Notes under the pieces: generated by a model
Databases searched by the model: none
Told to the model about the DNA's origin: nothing
What the model saw: only the letters and a program-made list of their open reading frames with translations
NCBI GenBank assembly: GCA_947371775.1
Contig: CANBQX010000106.1
Coordinates: 1-6,654 of the forward strand
From: Comamonadaceae bacterium
GTDB taxonomy: Bacteria > Pseudomonadota > Gammaproteobacteria > Burkholderiales > Burkholderiaceae_C
Length of the DNA stretch: 6,654 nt
Direction of reading: 5' to 3'
Shown here: piece after piece, positions 1 to 4,626 of the stretch
Layout: every line of letters begins with the position of its first letter
Numbering within the stretch: the stretch's first letter is position 1
Position numbers and translations under genes: made by a program

Positions 1-108
1 GCGCTCAAGCAGGCCGCCGCGCACGCCCGCAAACAATTGGCAACCCAGGGCCTGAAGTTACCCACCCAGAGCTGGAAAACCGGAAAGATCAGCAACCCGG
101 TGGTTTAA
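1..108 (+). CDS. C-terminal end of an unidentified protein (5' end outside window)
   Basis: An open frame runs from the first base to a TAA at 106-108 and gives 35 residues. The sequence starts ALKQAAAHARKQL, a basic probably helical stretch, and ends in a proline/lysine-rich tail closing with ISNPVV. I do not recognise the family and can assign no function. The region downstream (toxin-antitoxin genes and debris) makes a small accessory gene plausible, but this could equally be the end of a larger housekeeping gene. The frame is open and the composition fits coding DNA. That is the only support, because no start or ribosome-binding site is visible. Confidence 0.45.
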   Translation, partial: ALKQAAAHARKQLATQGLKLPTQSWKTGKISNPVV

Positions 109-152
109 CGCCGCCCGCACCTGCCGCAACGCCATCGTGGGCCGCGAGTCAA
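107..152 (+). repeat. DUF924-tail-like repeat, copy 1
   Basis: This 46-base element matches positions 1573-1618 at 42 of 46 bases without gaps. Read from 127 in the DUF924 frame it gives RNAIVGRES. This corresponds to the RNAILGREST near the C-terminus of DUF924 proteins, which is present in the degraded gene at 822-1009. It starts on the stop codon of the preceding partial gene and ends where the antitoxin scrap begins. I read it as a gene remnant, not a mobile element, because it has no terminal inverted repeats or target duplication that I can see. Confidence 0.6.
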
Positions 153-246
153 AGGCCACACCCACAAATTCACGCTGGATTCGCTGGTTAATGTGGCGTC
201 ACAGCTGGGTTACACCTTCAAGCTGTCTTTGAAGCGGAAGCCTTGA
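148..246 (+). pseudogene. C-terminal remnant of a HigA/XRE-type antitoxin
   Basis: The frame ending in TGA at 244-246 reads KGHTHKFTLDSLVNVASQLG and then YTFKLSLKRKP. This resembles the tail of HTH_37/HigA2-like XRE antitoxins, where a segment such as G-K-x-H-x-F-(S/T)-L-D-x-L-V-N-x-A follows the helix-turn-helix. The HTH itself is absent: upstream, the frame runs into the DUF924-like repeat and a stop at 106-108. About 30 residues of an expected 90 to 100 remain, with no start codon. It is therefore most likely a dead fragment left by recombination at the repeat. The family call rests on motif memory only. Confidence 0.5.
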
Positions 247-266
247 ATTTCCTTGGGTGCTGAACT

Positions 267-276
267 TCGCTAAACT
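267..276 (+). promoter_or_regulatory. Candidate -10 region of the antitoxin-toxin operon
   Basis: TCGCTAAACT lies 27 bases before the antitoxin ATG. TAAACT (271-276) matches the sigma-70 -10 consensus at four of six positions. No convincing -35 sits at normal spacing. The same ten bases recur at 1058-1067 upstream of the nucleotidyltransferase gene, which is the main reason to note the site. Confidence 0.25.
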
Positions 277-293
277 GATTTCCCCTGCCCTTT

Positions 294-297
294 GGAG
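294..297 (+). promoter_or_regulatory. Ribosome-binding site of the antitoxin gene
   Basis: GGAG sits six bases before the ATG at 304. This decides the start in favour of ATG 304 over the in-frame TTG at 292, which would overlap the GGAG and has no comparable site upstream. Confidence 0.55.
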
Positions 298-303
298 CCC
301 CAC

Positions 304-528
304 ATGCCAACCGCCAAGCAACTCTGCGATCAAGCATCTCAACTGCCCCCCGAGGAGCGCATGGCTTTGGTCGATCAGATCCTGGACACCCTGGATGAAC
401 GGGACGAGTCTCTGGATGCGCTATGGGCACAAGAGGCCGAGGCTCGGCTGGCGGCTTACCGTCGGGGTGAGGTTCAAGCCATTCCATTGAACGAGGTCAT
501 TGCCAAATACCAAGTCAAAACGGCATGA
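304..528 (+). CDS. Type II antitoxin, addiction-module (Unstab_antitox) family
   Basis: This is a 74-residue protein. Residues 14-30 read LPPEERMALVDQILDTL, the N-terminal helix typical of the putative addiction module component family (Pfam Unstab_antitox). It is followed by an acidic/amphipathic segment W41-A-Q-E-A-E-A-R-L-A-A-Y52 and the P61-L-N-E-V65 motif. That last motif corresponds to the family's usual ending, in which a short (I/V)PWEEV-like stretch follows the last helix. The family neutralises RelE/ParE toxins by direct binding in the cytoplasm, and such antitoxins are usually protease-labile. The stop overlaps the toxin start as ATGA (525-528), a classic antitoxin-first operon. 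A GGAG site supports the ATG start. The gene is full length with no visible damage. No DNA-binding domain is evident, so autoregulation would need the complex or another factor. Confidence 0.85.
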   Translation: MPTAKQLCDQASQLPPEERMALVDQILDTLDERDESLDALWAQEAEARLAAYRRGEVQAIPLNEVIAKYQVKTA

Positions 529-818
529 GCGTGCGCCTCTTGCCCGCAGCTCAATCCGAGCTGAACGAGGCGATCCATTGGTACGCCCAACAAGCCTCAG
601 GCTTGGGCGATTCGTTTTTGGTGGAGTTTCTTCGCACCATCCAGCTCATTGAGCGCCATCCCACTGGCTGGCATCCAATTTCAAACCAGACGCGTCGCTG
701 CCGACTACGCAGATTTCCATACGGCGTCATTTACAGCATCGATCAGGATGACATTTTGGTCGTGGCGGTGGCGCATATGCACCGCCGCCCACGCTATAGG
801 CAAGACCGGGTGAACTGA
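525..818 (+). CDS. Type II toxin, RelE/ParE superfamily
   Basis: This is a 97-residue basic protein translationally coupled to the antitoxin through a 4-base ATGA overlap. The order of features matches the ParE-type fold. An N-terminal strand (VRLLPAAQSEL) leads into helix residues 11-24, including the E-A-I-H-W-Y segment. A second helix (F31-L-V-E-F-L-R-T-I) follows, and then the strand-rich half with R60-L-R-R-F-P-Y-G-V-I-Y70. The last strand, with A81-V-A-H-M-H-R-R-P-R90, corresponds to the family's usual VAxxHxxRxPxxW ending. RelE relatives cut ribosome-bound mRNA and ParE relatives poison gyrase. Sequence alone does not settle which applies; the chain length and the antitoxin type fit the ParE_toxin family better. 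The gene looks intact, so the module may be functional. A DUF924 remnant begins three bases after its stop. Confidence 0.85.
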   Translation: MSVRLLPAAQSELNEAIHWYAQQASGLGDSFLVEFLRTIQLIERHPTGWHPISNQTRRCRLRRFPYGVIYSIDQDDILVVAVAHMHRRPRYRQDRVN

Positions 819-821
819 GTC

Positions 822-1009
822 ATGCAAGCCCACGACGTTCTGGCTTTCTGGTTCACCGAACTCACCTGGAAGACAACCTGCGCTTCGAGCTGCGCCACCA
901 AGCCATCATCGAGCGCTTCGGCCGCTACCCCCACCGCAACGCCATCCTCGGCCGCGAGTCCACGCCCGAGGAGCTGGCGTTTTTGAGTGAGCCGGGGTCG
1001 GGGTTTTGA
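822..1009 (+). pseudogene. DUF924 family protein, internally deleted remnant
   Basis: Only the two ends of a DUF924 gene survive. From ATG 822 the frame gives MQAHDVLAFWFTEL, the family's N-terminal DVLxFWF motif. From about 863 a different frame gives LRHQAIIERFGRYPHRN and then AILGRESTPEELAFLSEPGS, ending GF and TGA at 1007-1009. That is the characteristic C-terminus, with RFGRxPHRN, GRxSTxEE and a PGSxF-type end. Roughly 120 to 130 residues of an expected 180 to 200 are missing, and the join changes frame. Translation from 822 therefore stops at 984-986 and yields a meaningless tail. DUF924 proteins are predicted helical, TPR-like and of unknown function. The remnant starts three bases after the ParE-type toxin gene. 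Confidence 0.75.
934..967 (+). repeat. DUF924-tail-like repeat, copy 2 (inside the DUF924 remnant)
   Basis: These 34 bases of the degraded DUF924 gene encode RNAILGRES and flanking residues. They match 1590-1623 at 29 of 34 positions and are clearly related to 121-150. This copy identifies where the two shorter scraps came from, because here the surrounding protein context is recognisable. Confidence 0.6.
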
Positions 1010-1037
1010 GATCGTCATAGTTTTGAAATCGGTCTCA

Positions 1038-1067
1038 TTGCCCTTAGCCGCAGTACCTCGCTAAACT
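1038..1067 (+). promoter_or_regulatory. Candidate promoter of the nucleotidyltransferase gene, possibly leaderless
   Basis: TTGCCC (1038-1043) and TAAACT (1062-1067) are 18 bases apart and match three of six and four of six consensus positions. Transcription starting seven bases after TAAACT would begin on or next to the ATG at 1074. No Shine-Dalgarno-like sequence is present in the 15 bases before that ATG. Both points fit a leaderless message, but the -35 match is weak and this is inference. Confidence 0.3.
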
Positions 1068-1073
1068 TGCCCC

Positions 1074-1382
1074 ATGCACCCCGCCATTGCCCAACACCGC
1101 GCCGATATTTCGGCCATCTGCCAGCGATACCAAATCCGGCGGCTGGAGGTGTTCGGCTCGGCCGCCCGTGCCGATGACTTTGACGCCGAGCGCAGCGATG
1201 CCGACTTTTTGGTGGAGTTTTCACCCGAAGCCCCCGCTGACTTGCACCGCTTTTTTGGCATCAAGTCAGAGCTGGAAACACTGCTGGGCCGGGGCGTCGA
1301 TCTGATAGAGCCCGGTGCCGTGCGCAACCCCTTTGTGCTGGCAAGCATCAACCAGCACCGTGAGTCGATCTATGCAGCGTGA
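1074..1382 (+). CDS. MNT-type minimal nucleotidyltransferase (HEPN-MNT antitoxin type)
   Basis: This is a 102-residue protein of the nucleotidyltransferase superfamily. The signature is visible: E25-V-F-G-S29 begins the active-site motif, D42-A-D44 supplies two metal-binding acidic residues, and D76 in G-V-D-L-I-E supplies the third. In HEPN-MNT toxin-antitoxin modules the MNT protein neutralises the HEPN ribonuclease, in the studied Shewanella pair by adding AMP to a tyrosine of the toxin. The spacing between GS and DxD here is 12 residues, against ten in the motif usually quoted for MntA. The gene overlaps the start of a HEPN/DUF86 reading frame by 11 bases, as expected for such a pair, but that partner is broken, so this looks like an orphan. 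The start follows CCCC with no clear ribosome-binding site. Confidence 0.85.
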   Translation: MHPAIAQHRADISAICQRYQIRRLEVFGSAARADDFDAERSDADFLVEFSPEAPADLHRFFGIKSELETLLGRGVDLIEPGAVRNPFVLASINQHRESIYAA

Positions 1383-1499
1383 CCCTCGCGCTCTTTTGTG
1401 GGATGTGCGGGAAGCGGCGTCGCGGTGTGGACGATTGCTCATCAGTCGCTACCTGGCTTGATCACCGTTGTTCAAGCTTTGCTGGGCGAGCAACCGTAA
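1372..1499 (+). pseudogene. HEPN/DUF86 partner of the MNT gene, internally deleted remnant
   Basis: An ATG at 1372, overlapping the MNT gene by 11 bases, opens MQRDPRALLWDVREAASRC, a typical start of a HEPN-like DUF86 protein. The frame ends at TGA 1459-1461 after 29 residues. A second frame at 1458-1499 reads LITVVQALLGEQP and stop, which resembles the C-terminal helix of the same family (LPxLIxxxxALL). About 75 residues of an expected 110 to 120 are gone. That includes the region carrying the R-N-x-x-x-H ribonuclease motif. The product cannot be an active HEPN ribonuclease. The N-terminal call is firm; the C-terminal match is short and less certain. Confidence 0.7.
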
Positions 1500-1572
1500 G
1501 TCAAGACTGCAAGAAGCCCCGCGCTTCAAGTCAGCGCCCATGCGCCCCTCTCAATCACTCAGCCGACACCGC

Positions 1573-1635
1573 AACGCCGCCCGAACCTGCCGCAAAACCA
1601 TCTTGGGCCGCGAGTCAACGCCCAACTCGCGATAA
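1573..1635 (+). pseudogene. DUF924-tail-like repeat, copy 3
   Basis: Positions 1573-1618 match 107-152 at 42 of 46 bases. In the DUF924 frame, 1591-1635 reads RKTILGRESTPNSR and stop, against RNAILGRESTPEEL in the remnant at 822-1009. It agrees with the DUF924 C-terminus for about ten residues and then diverges. The rest of the gene is absent. Between the HEPN remnant and this element (1500-1572) I see nothing recognisable. This scrap is the last debris before the metabolic genes begin. Confidence 0.55.
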
Positions 1636-1680
1636 TCGCCTGTGTAGTGACCTCGGTCTTTGGACCGATGCGCTCATATT
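1629..1680 (+). promoter_or_regulatory. Candidate operator/promoter region of the nitroreductase gene
   Basis: Two symmetrical elements precede the nitroreductase. The first is an 11-base palindrome GCGATAATCGC (1629-1639). The second is an inverted repeat TCGGTCTTTGGACCGA (1653-1668) with six-base arms and a four-base centre. CATATT (1675-1680) is a reasonable -10 placed just after the second element, so a protein bound there would cover the -35 region. No T-run follows the inverted repeat, which argues against a terminator. A redox- or ligand-responsive repressor site is plausible, but no regulator gene is visible in the window. Confidence 0.35.
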
Positions 1681-1710
1681 TTCCAAACAACCCTCCAACG
1701 AAAGTTCCCC

Positions 1711-2349
1711 ATGTCTGATTTGCAATCCAAACTCCAATGGCGCTATGCCACCAAAAAAATGGACGCCAGCAAGGCCGTTCCCCAAGACAAAGTGAACCGC
1801 ATTGTGGAAGCCATCCGCCTGGCACCCAGCTCCAGCGGATTGCAGCCGTTTGAAGTCATTGTGGTGACCAACGCCGCGGTGCGCGAGCAAATCAAAGCCA
1901 TTGCCTGGGGCCAAAGCCAGATTACCGACGGCTCGCATGTGCTGGTGTTCGCGGCCTGGGACAACTACACCGCCGACCGTATCAACCAGATTTTTGACTA
2001 CACCAACGCCCAGCGGGGTGGCAGCACCGAAGCCGGTGACGCCTACCGCAAAAACCTGCTGGCCACCTACACCGTGCGTGATCCCCAGGTCAATTTTGAG
2101 CACGCAGCGCGCCAGTCCTACATCGGTCTGGGCATGGCGCTGGTGGCTGCCGCCGAAGAAGGCGTGGACAGCACGCCCATGGAAGGCTTTGACCCCGCAG
2201 CGCTGGACGGCATTTTGGGCCTCAAAGCCCGTGGCCTGCGCAGCGTGGCCATCATGCCTTTGGGCTACCGCGAAGCCGACAAAGATTGGCTGGTCAACCT
2301 GCCCAAGGTTCGCCGCCCTGCCTCGGAGTTTGTGACCGAAGTCAAATAA
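1711..2349 (+). CDS. NAD(P)H-dependent nitroreductase, NfsB-like, FMN-binding
   Basis: This 212-residue cytoplasmic flavoprotein belongs to the nitroreductase family, which uses NAD(P)H and FMN to reduce nitroaromatics, quinones or other acceptors. It aligns along its whole length with E. coli NfsB (217 residues) as I remember it. R11-Y-A-T-K15 corresponds to the FMN-phosphate region, and A38-P-S-S-S-G-L-Q-P46 is the conserved flavin loop. The E-G-F-D-P-A-A-L-D stretch and the G-L-K-A-R-G-L-R-S-V-A segment follow NfsB order. K199 and R201 near the end match the second FMN-phosphate site. ATG 1711 is chosen because the conserved N-terminus starts there; upstream in-frame starts would add unrelated residues. 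The ribosome-binding site is weak (CGAAAG). The physiological substrate is unknown. It lies 115 bases before the glutathione S-transferase gene, so joint transcription is uncertain. Confidence 0.88.
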   Translation: MSDLQSKLQWRYATKKMDASKAVPQDKVNRIVEAIRLAPSSSGLQPFEVIVVTNAAVREQIKAIAWGQSQITDGSHVLVFAAWDNYTADRINQIFDYTNAQRGGSTEAGDAYRKNLLATYTVRDPQVNFEHAARQSYIGLGMALVAAAEEGVDSTPMEGFDPAALDGILGLKARGLRSVAIMPLGYREADKDWLVNLPKVRRPASEFVTEVK

Positions 2350-2360
2350 AACCCAGCTCT

Positions 2361-2416
2361 GACAGCCAGCACGCCTGGCTTGTCACCCAAGCGGCAGTGC
2401 AAAGCTCCCGCTTGGG
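2361..2416 (+). terminator. Two tandem hairpins between nitroreductase and GST genes
   Basis: The first hairpin pairs 2361-2369 with 2375-2384: nine pairs, one bulged T, and a five-base loop. The second pairs CCCAAGCGG (2386-2394) with CCGCTTGGG (2408-2416), a perfect nine-base stem around a 13-base loop. Neither is followed by a T-run, so a standard intrinsic terminator is not supported. They may slow or partly end transcription after the nitroreductase gene, or stabilise an mRNA end. Their position just after the stop codon fits that role. Confidence 0.4.
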
Positions 2417-2464
2417 CCGGGCAAATTACACTGGGGAATCGTTACCACCCGGAGTATTTGCACC

Positions 2465-3109
2465 ATGATCACACTTTGCGGCTTTGCCATCTCGAACTAC
2501 TACAACATCGTCAAGCACGCCCTGCTTGAAAAAGAGATCGCGTTCACCGAAGAATATGTCCTGACGGGCAGCAAAGAAGAAGCGGTGTTGTCTGCCTCTC
2601 CGCTGGCCAAGGTGCCCTTCATTCGCACACCCCAGGGTGGATTGTGCGAAACCGCGGTGATCCTGGACTATCTGGAAGCCCAGTACCCCGCCCATCCGCT
2701 GGTGCCGCAGGACGCATTCGCCGCGGCCAAGGTGCGCGAGCTGATCACCTTCATCAACCTGCACCTGGAGTTGGTGGCACGCGATTTATATGGCCAGGCC
2801 TTTTTTGGCGGCACCGTGAGCGACGAGACCAAAGCAGCCGTGCGCAAAAAGTTGGACAAAAACATTGCCGCCTTCAAACGCCTGGTCCAATTCTCGCCCT
2901 ATGTGGCTGGAGACACCTTCACACTGGCAGACTGCGTGGCCTTTAGCAACCTGCCGCTGGTGGGCATGTCAACCCGTGCGATTTATGGCGAAGACTTGCT
3001 GCTGAGCGCAGGTGTGGACTACAAGGCCTACACCAAGCTGGTGGGCGAGCGCGCCAGCTCTCAAAAGGTCAACGCAGACCGCAAAGCGGCGATTGCCAAA
3101 CCGGCCTGA
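2465..3109 (+). CDS. Glutathione S-transferase family protein
   Basis: This is a 214-residue, two-domain soluble GST. The N-terminal thioredoxin-like domain spans about residues 1-75. It has S10-N-Y-Y-N at the usual active-site position, K49-V-P51-F with the cis-proline that holds glutathione, and E62-T63, which bind the gamma-glutamyl part. The helical C-terminal domain carries T153-L-A-D156, the conserved N-capping box. Whether S10 or one of the tyrosines is catalytic cannot be told from sequence. GSTs conjugate or exchange glutathione on electrophiles, or act as isomerases or peroxidases. The start at 2465 has GGAG (2451-2454) ten bases upstream. The gene is followed after 11 bases by the flavin monooxygenase, so the two are probably co-transcribed. 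That suggests a role in handling a reactive substrate or product of the same pathway, which is inference. Confidence 0.88.
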   Translation: MITLCGFAISNYYNIVKHALLEKEIAFTEEYVLTGSKEEAVLSASPLAKVPFIRTPQGGLCETAVILDYLEAQYPAHPLVPQDAFAAAKVRELITFINLHLELVARDLYGQAFFGGTVSDETKAAVRKKLDKNIAAFKRLVQFSPYVAGDTFTLADCVAFSNLPLVGMSTRAIYGEDLLLSAGVDYKAYTKLVGERASSQKVNADRKAAIAKPA

Positions 3110-3120
3110 GCAGGCCCCGC

Positions 3121-4599
3121 ATGCCCACCCCGACGGGGAACGCGTTTGACGCCACCGACCCAGGCACCGTCCACGAGGTGGTGGTGGTGGGTGCGGGCTT
3201 TGCAGGCATTGGTGCGGCCATCCGCCTGCACCAAGCGGGAGTCGAGTGTGTGGTGCTGGAGAAGAGCCACGAGATTGGCGGCGTTTGGCGCGACAACAGC
3301 TACCCCGACTGCGGATGCGACGTGCCCTCGGCGCTGTACTCCTACTCGTTTGCACCCAATCCGCGCTGGAGCCGCCTGTTTGCAAAGCAGGAGGAAATAA
3401 AAAATTACACGCGCGATACGGCCGAGCGCTTTGGCGTGTTGGGCCGTATTCGCCTGGGCCATGAACTGACGGAGGCGCGCTGGGACAGCCGCAAGAAACA
3501 ATGGCGGCTTCAAACCCATGCAGGTGTGCTGTGGACGCGCTTTGTCGTGATGGCTTGCGGCCCCATGCATGTGCCGGTGCTGCCGCGCGTGCCGGGCTTG
3601 GACACATTTACCGGCGTGCACTTTCACTCCTCGCGTTGGGACCATGGCTATGACATGCGTGGCAAACGCGTGGCGGTGATTGGCTCGGGTGCGTCGGCCA
3701 TCCAGTTCGTTCCCAAGATTCAGCCGCTGGTCCAAAGCCTCACGCTGTTCCAACGCACTGCGCCCTGGGTCTTGCCCAAGCTCGATGCGCCGATTGCGCC
3801 ACGCTGGCAGGCACGCTTTGCCAAGCACCCCTGGCTGCAGCGGCTGTTTCGCACCGCTTTGTATCTGCAGTTTGAGTTGCTCAATGCCAGCCTGAATTAC
3901 CCCTGGGCGCTCAAACGCATTCAAGCCCAGGGCGTGAAAAATATCCGCAAAGGCGTGGCCGACCCTGCGCTGCGCACGCGCTTGCTCCCTGACTACTCGG
4001 TGGGTTGCAAGCGCATTTTGTTGTCCAACAGCTGGTATCCCGCACTGAGCCAGGCCAATGTGACCGTCGCGCCCGACGTTGTGAAAATTGAGGGCCAGCA
4101 GCTCATCGCCAGCGATGGCAGCCGCTCGGAGGTCGATGCGATTGTTTTTGCCACAGGCTTTGAAGTGGCCAACCCGCCGATTGCGAACTGCATCATTGGC
4201 CAAAGCGGCCTGCCTTTGTCGGCCCTTTGGCAAGGGTCGCCCTCGGCCTACCTGGGCACCATGGCGCAGGACTGCCCCAACCTCTTTTTGACCTTCGGGC
4301 CCAACCTGTACACCTTCACCTCGGCGTTTGTGATCATTGAAGCGCAGCTTCAATTCATCGTCTCGGCAATCACCACCGCGCGCAAGCAAGGCCTCTCGCA
4401 AGTTGCCGTCAATCCCACGCGCATGGCCAGCTACAACACGCAAGTACAAGCGGCACTGCAAAGCACCGTGTGGAACAGCGGCTGCACCAGCTATTTTCTC
4501 GACAAAAACGGCCGCAACAGCACCAATTGGCCATGGACTACTTTCACCATGCGCAAACACCTGGCGCGGTTTCGGCCCCAGGATTTTGTGACCGAATAA
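3121..4599 (+). CDS. Class B flavin monooxygenase, Baeyer-Villiger type
   Basis: This is a 492-residue FAD- and NADPH-dependent oxygenase. The FAD Rossmann motif is G24-A-G-F-A-G29 with E47 ending the second strand, and G53-G-V-W-R-D-N-S-Y-P-D-C-G-C-D67-V-P-S is the typical flavin-side segment. F163-T-G-V-H-F-H-S-S-R-W-D174 fits the type I Baeyer-Villiger fingerprint FxGxxxHxxxW(P/D). The NADPH Rossmann motif G188-S-G-A-S-A193 follows, then F210-Q-R212-T and A344-T-G-F347. D67 and R298 (in G-C-K-R) occupy the places of D66 and R337, essential in phenylacetone monooxygenase. These enzymes convert ketones to esters or lactones, or oxidise sulphur or nitrogen. The length is slightly short for classic cyclohexanone monooxygenases but normal for shorter relatives. 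The hydrolase 27 bases downstream fits ester or lactone cleavage. Substrate unknown. Confidence 0.88.
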   Translation: MPTPTGNAFDATDPGTVHEVVVVGAGFAGIGAAIRLHQAGVECVVLEKSHEIGGVWRDNSYPDCGCDVPSALYSYSFAPNPRWSRLFAKQEEIKNYTRDTAERFGVLGRIRLGHELTEARWDSRKKQWRLQTHAGVLWTRFVVMACGPMHVPVLPRVPGLDTFTGVHFHSSRWDHGYDMRGKRVAVIGSGASAIQFVPKIQPLVQSLTLFQRTAPWVLPKLDAPIAPRWQARFAKHPWLQRLFRTALYLQFELLNASLNYPWALKRIQAQGVKNIRKGVADPALRTRLLPDYSVGCKRILLSNSWYPALSQANVTVAPDVVKIEGQQLIASDGSRSEVDAIVFATGFEVANPPIANCIIGQSGLPLSALWQGSPSAYLGTMAQDCPNLFLTFGPNLYTFTSAFVIIEAQLQFIVSAITTARKQGLSQVAVNPTRMASYNTQVQAALQSTVWNSGCTSYFLDKNGRNSTNWPWTTFTMRKHLARFRPQDFVTE

Positions 4600-4626
4600 C
4601 ACCCTACGACTCCGAAAGAAAACACC

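Noticed and set aside
103..190. An integron attC-like site suggested by GTTTAAC at 103-109 before repeat copy 1
   Set aside because: There is no matching GTTRRRY partner at the right place, copy 3 lacks the core, and no integrase is present. The cassette-like spacing is better explained by gene remnants.
615..1218. A shared TTTTTGGTGGAGTTT between the toxin gene and the MNT gene
   Set aside because: Both places encode F-L-V-E-F with the same codons inside otherwise unrelated proteins. A chance coding match is sufficient.
1379..1795. A 138-codon + strand frame spanning the HEPN remnant and the nitroreductase start
   Set aside because: The translation is low in structure and crosses recognisable remnants in other frames. 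It also overlaps the nitroreductase start out of frame, so it is a chance frame in debris.
1615..2103. A 162-codon - strand frame antisense to the nitroreductase
   Set aside because: It has no domain signal, and the + strand gene has full-length family similarity.
2404..2432. A possible promoter for the GST gene with TACACT (2427-2432) as -10
   Set aside because: No -35-like hexamer sits 16 to 18 bases upstream, so the match is too weak to list.
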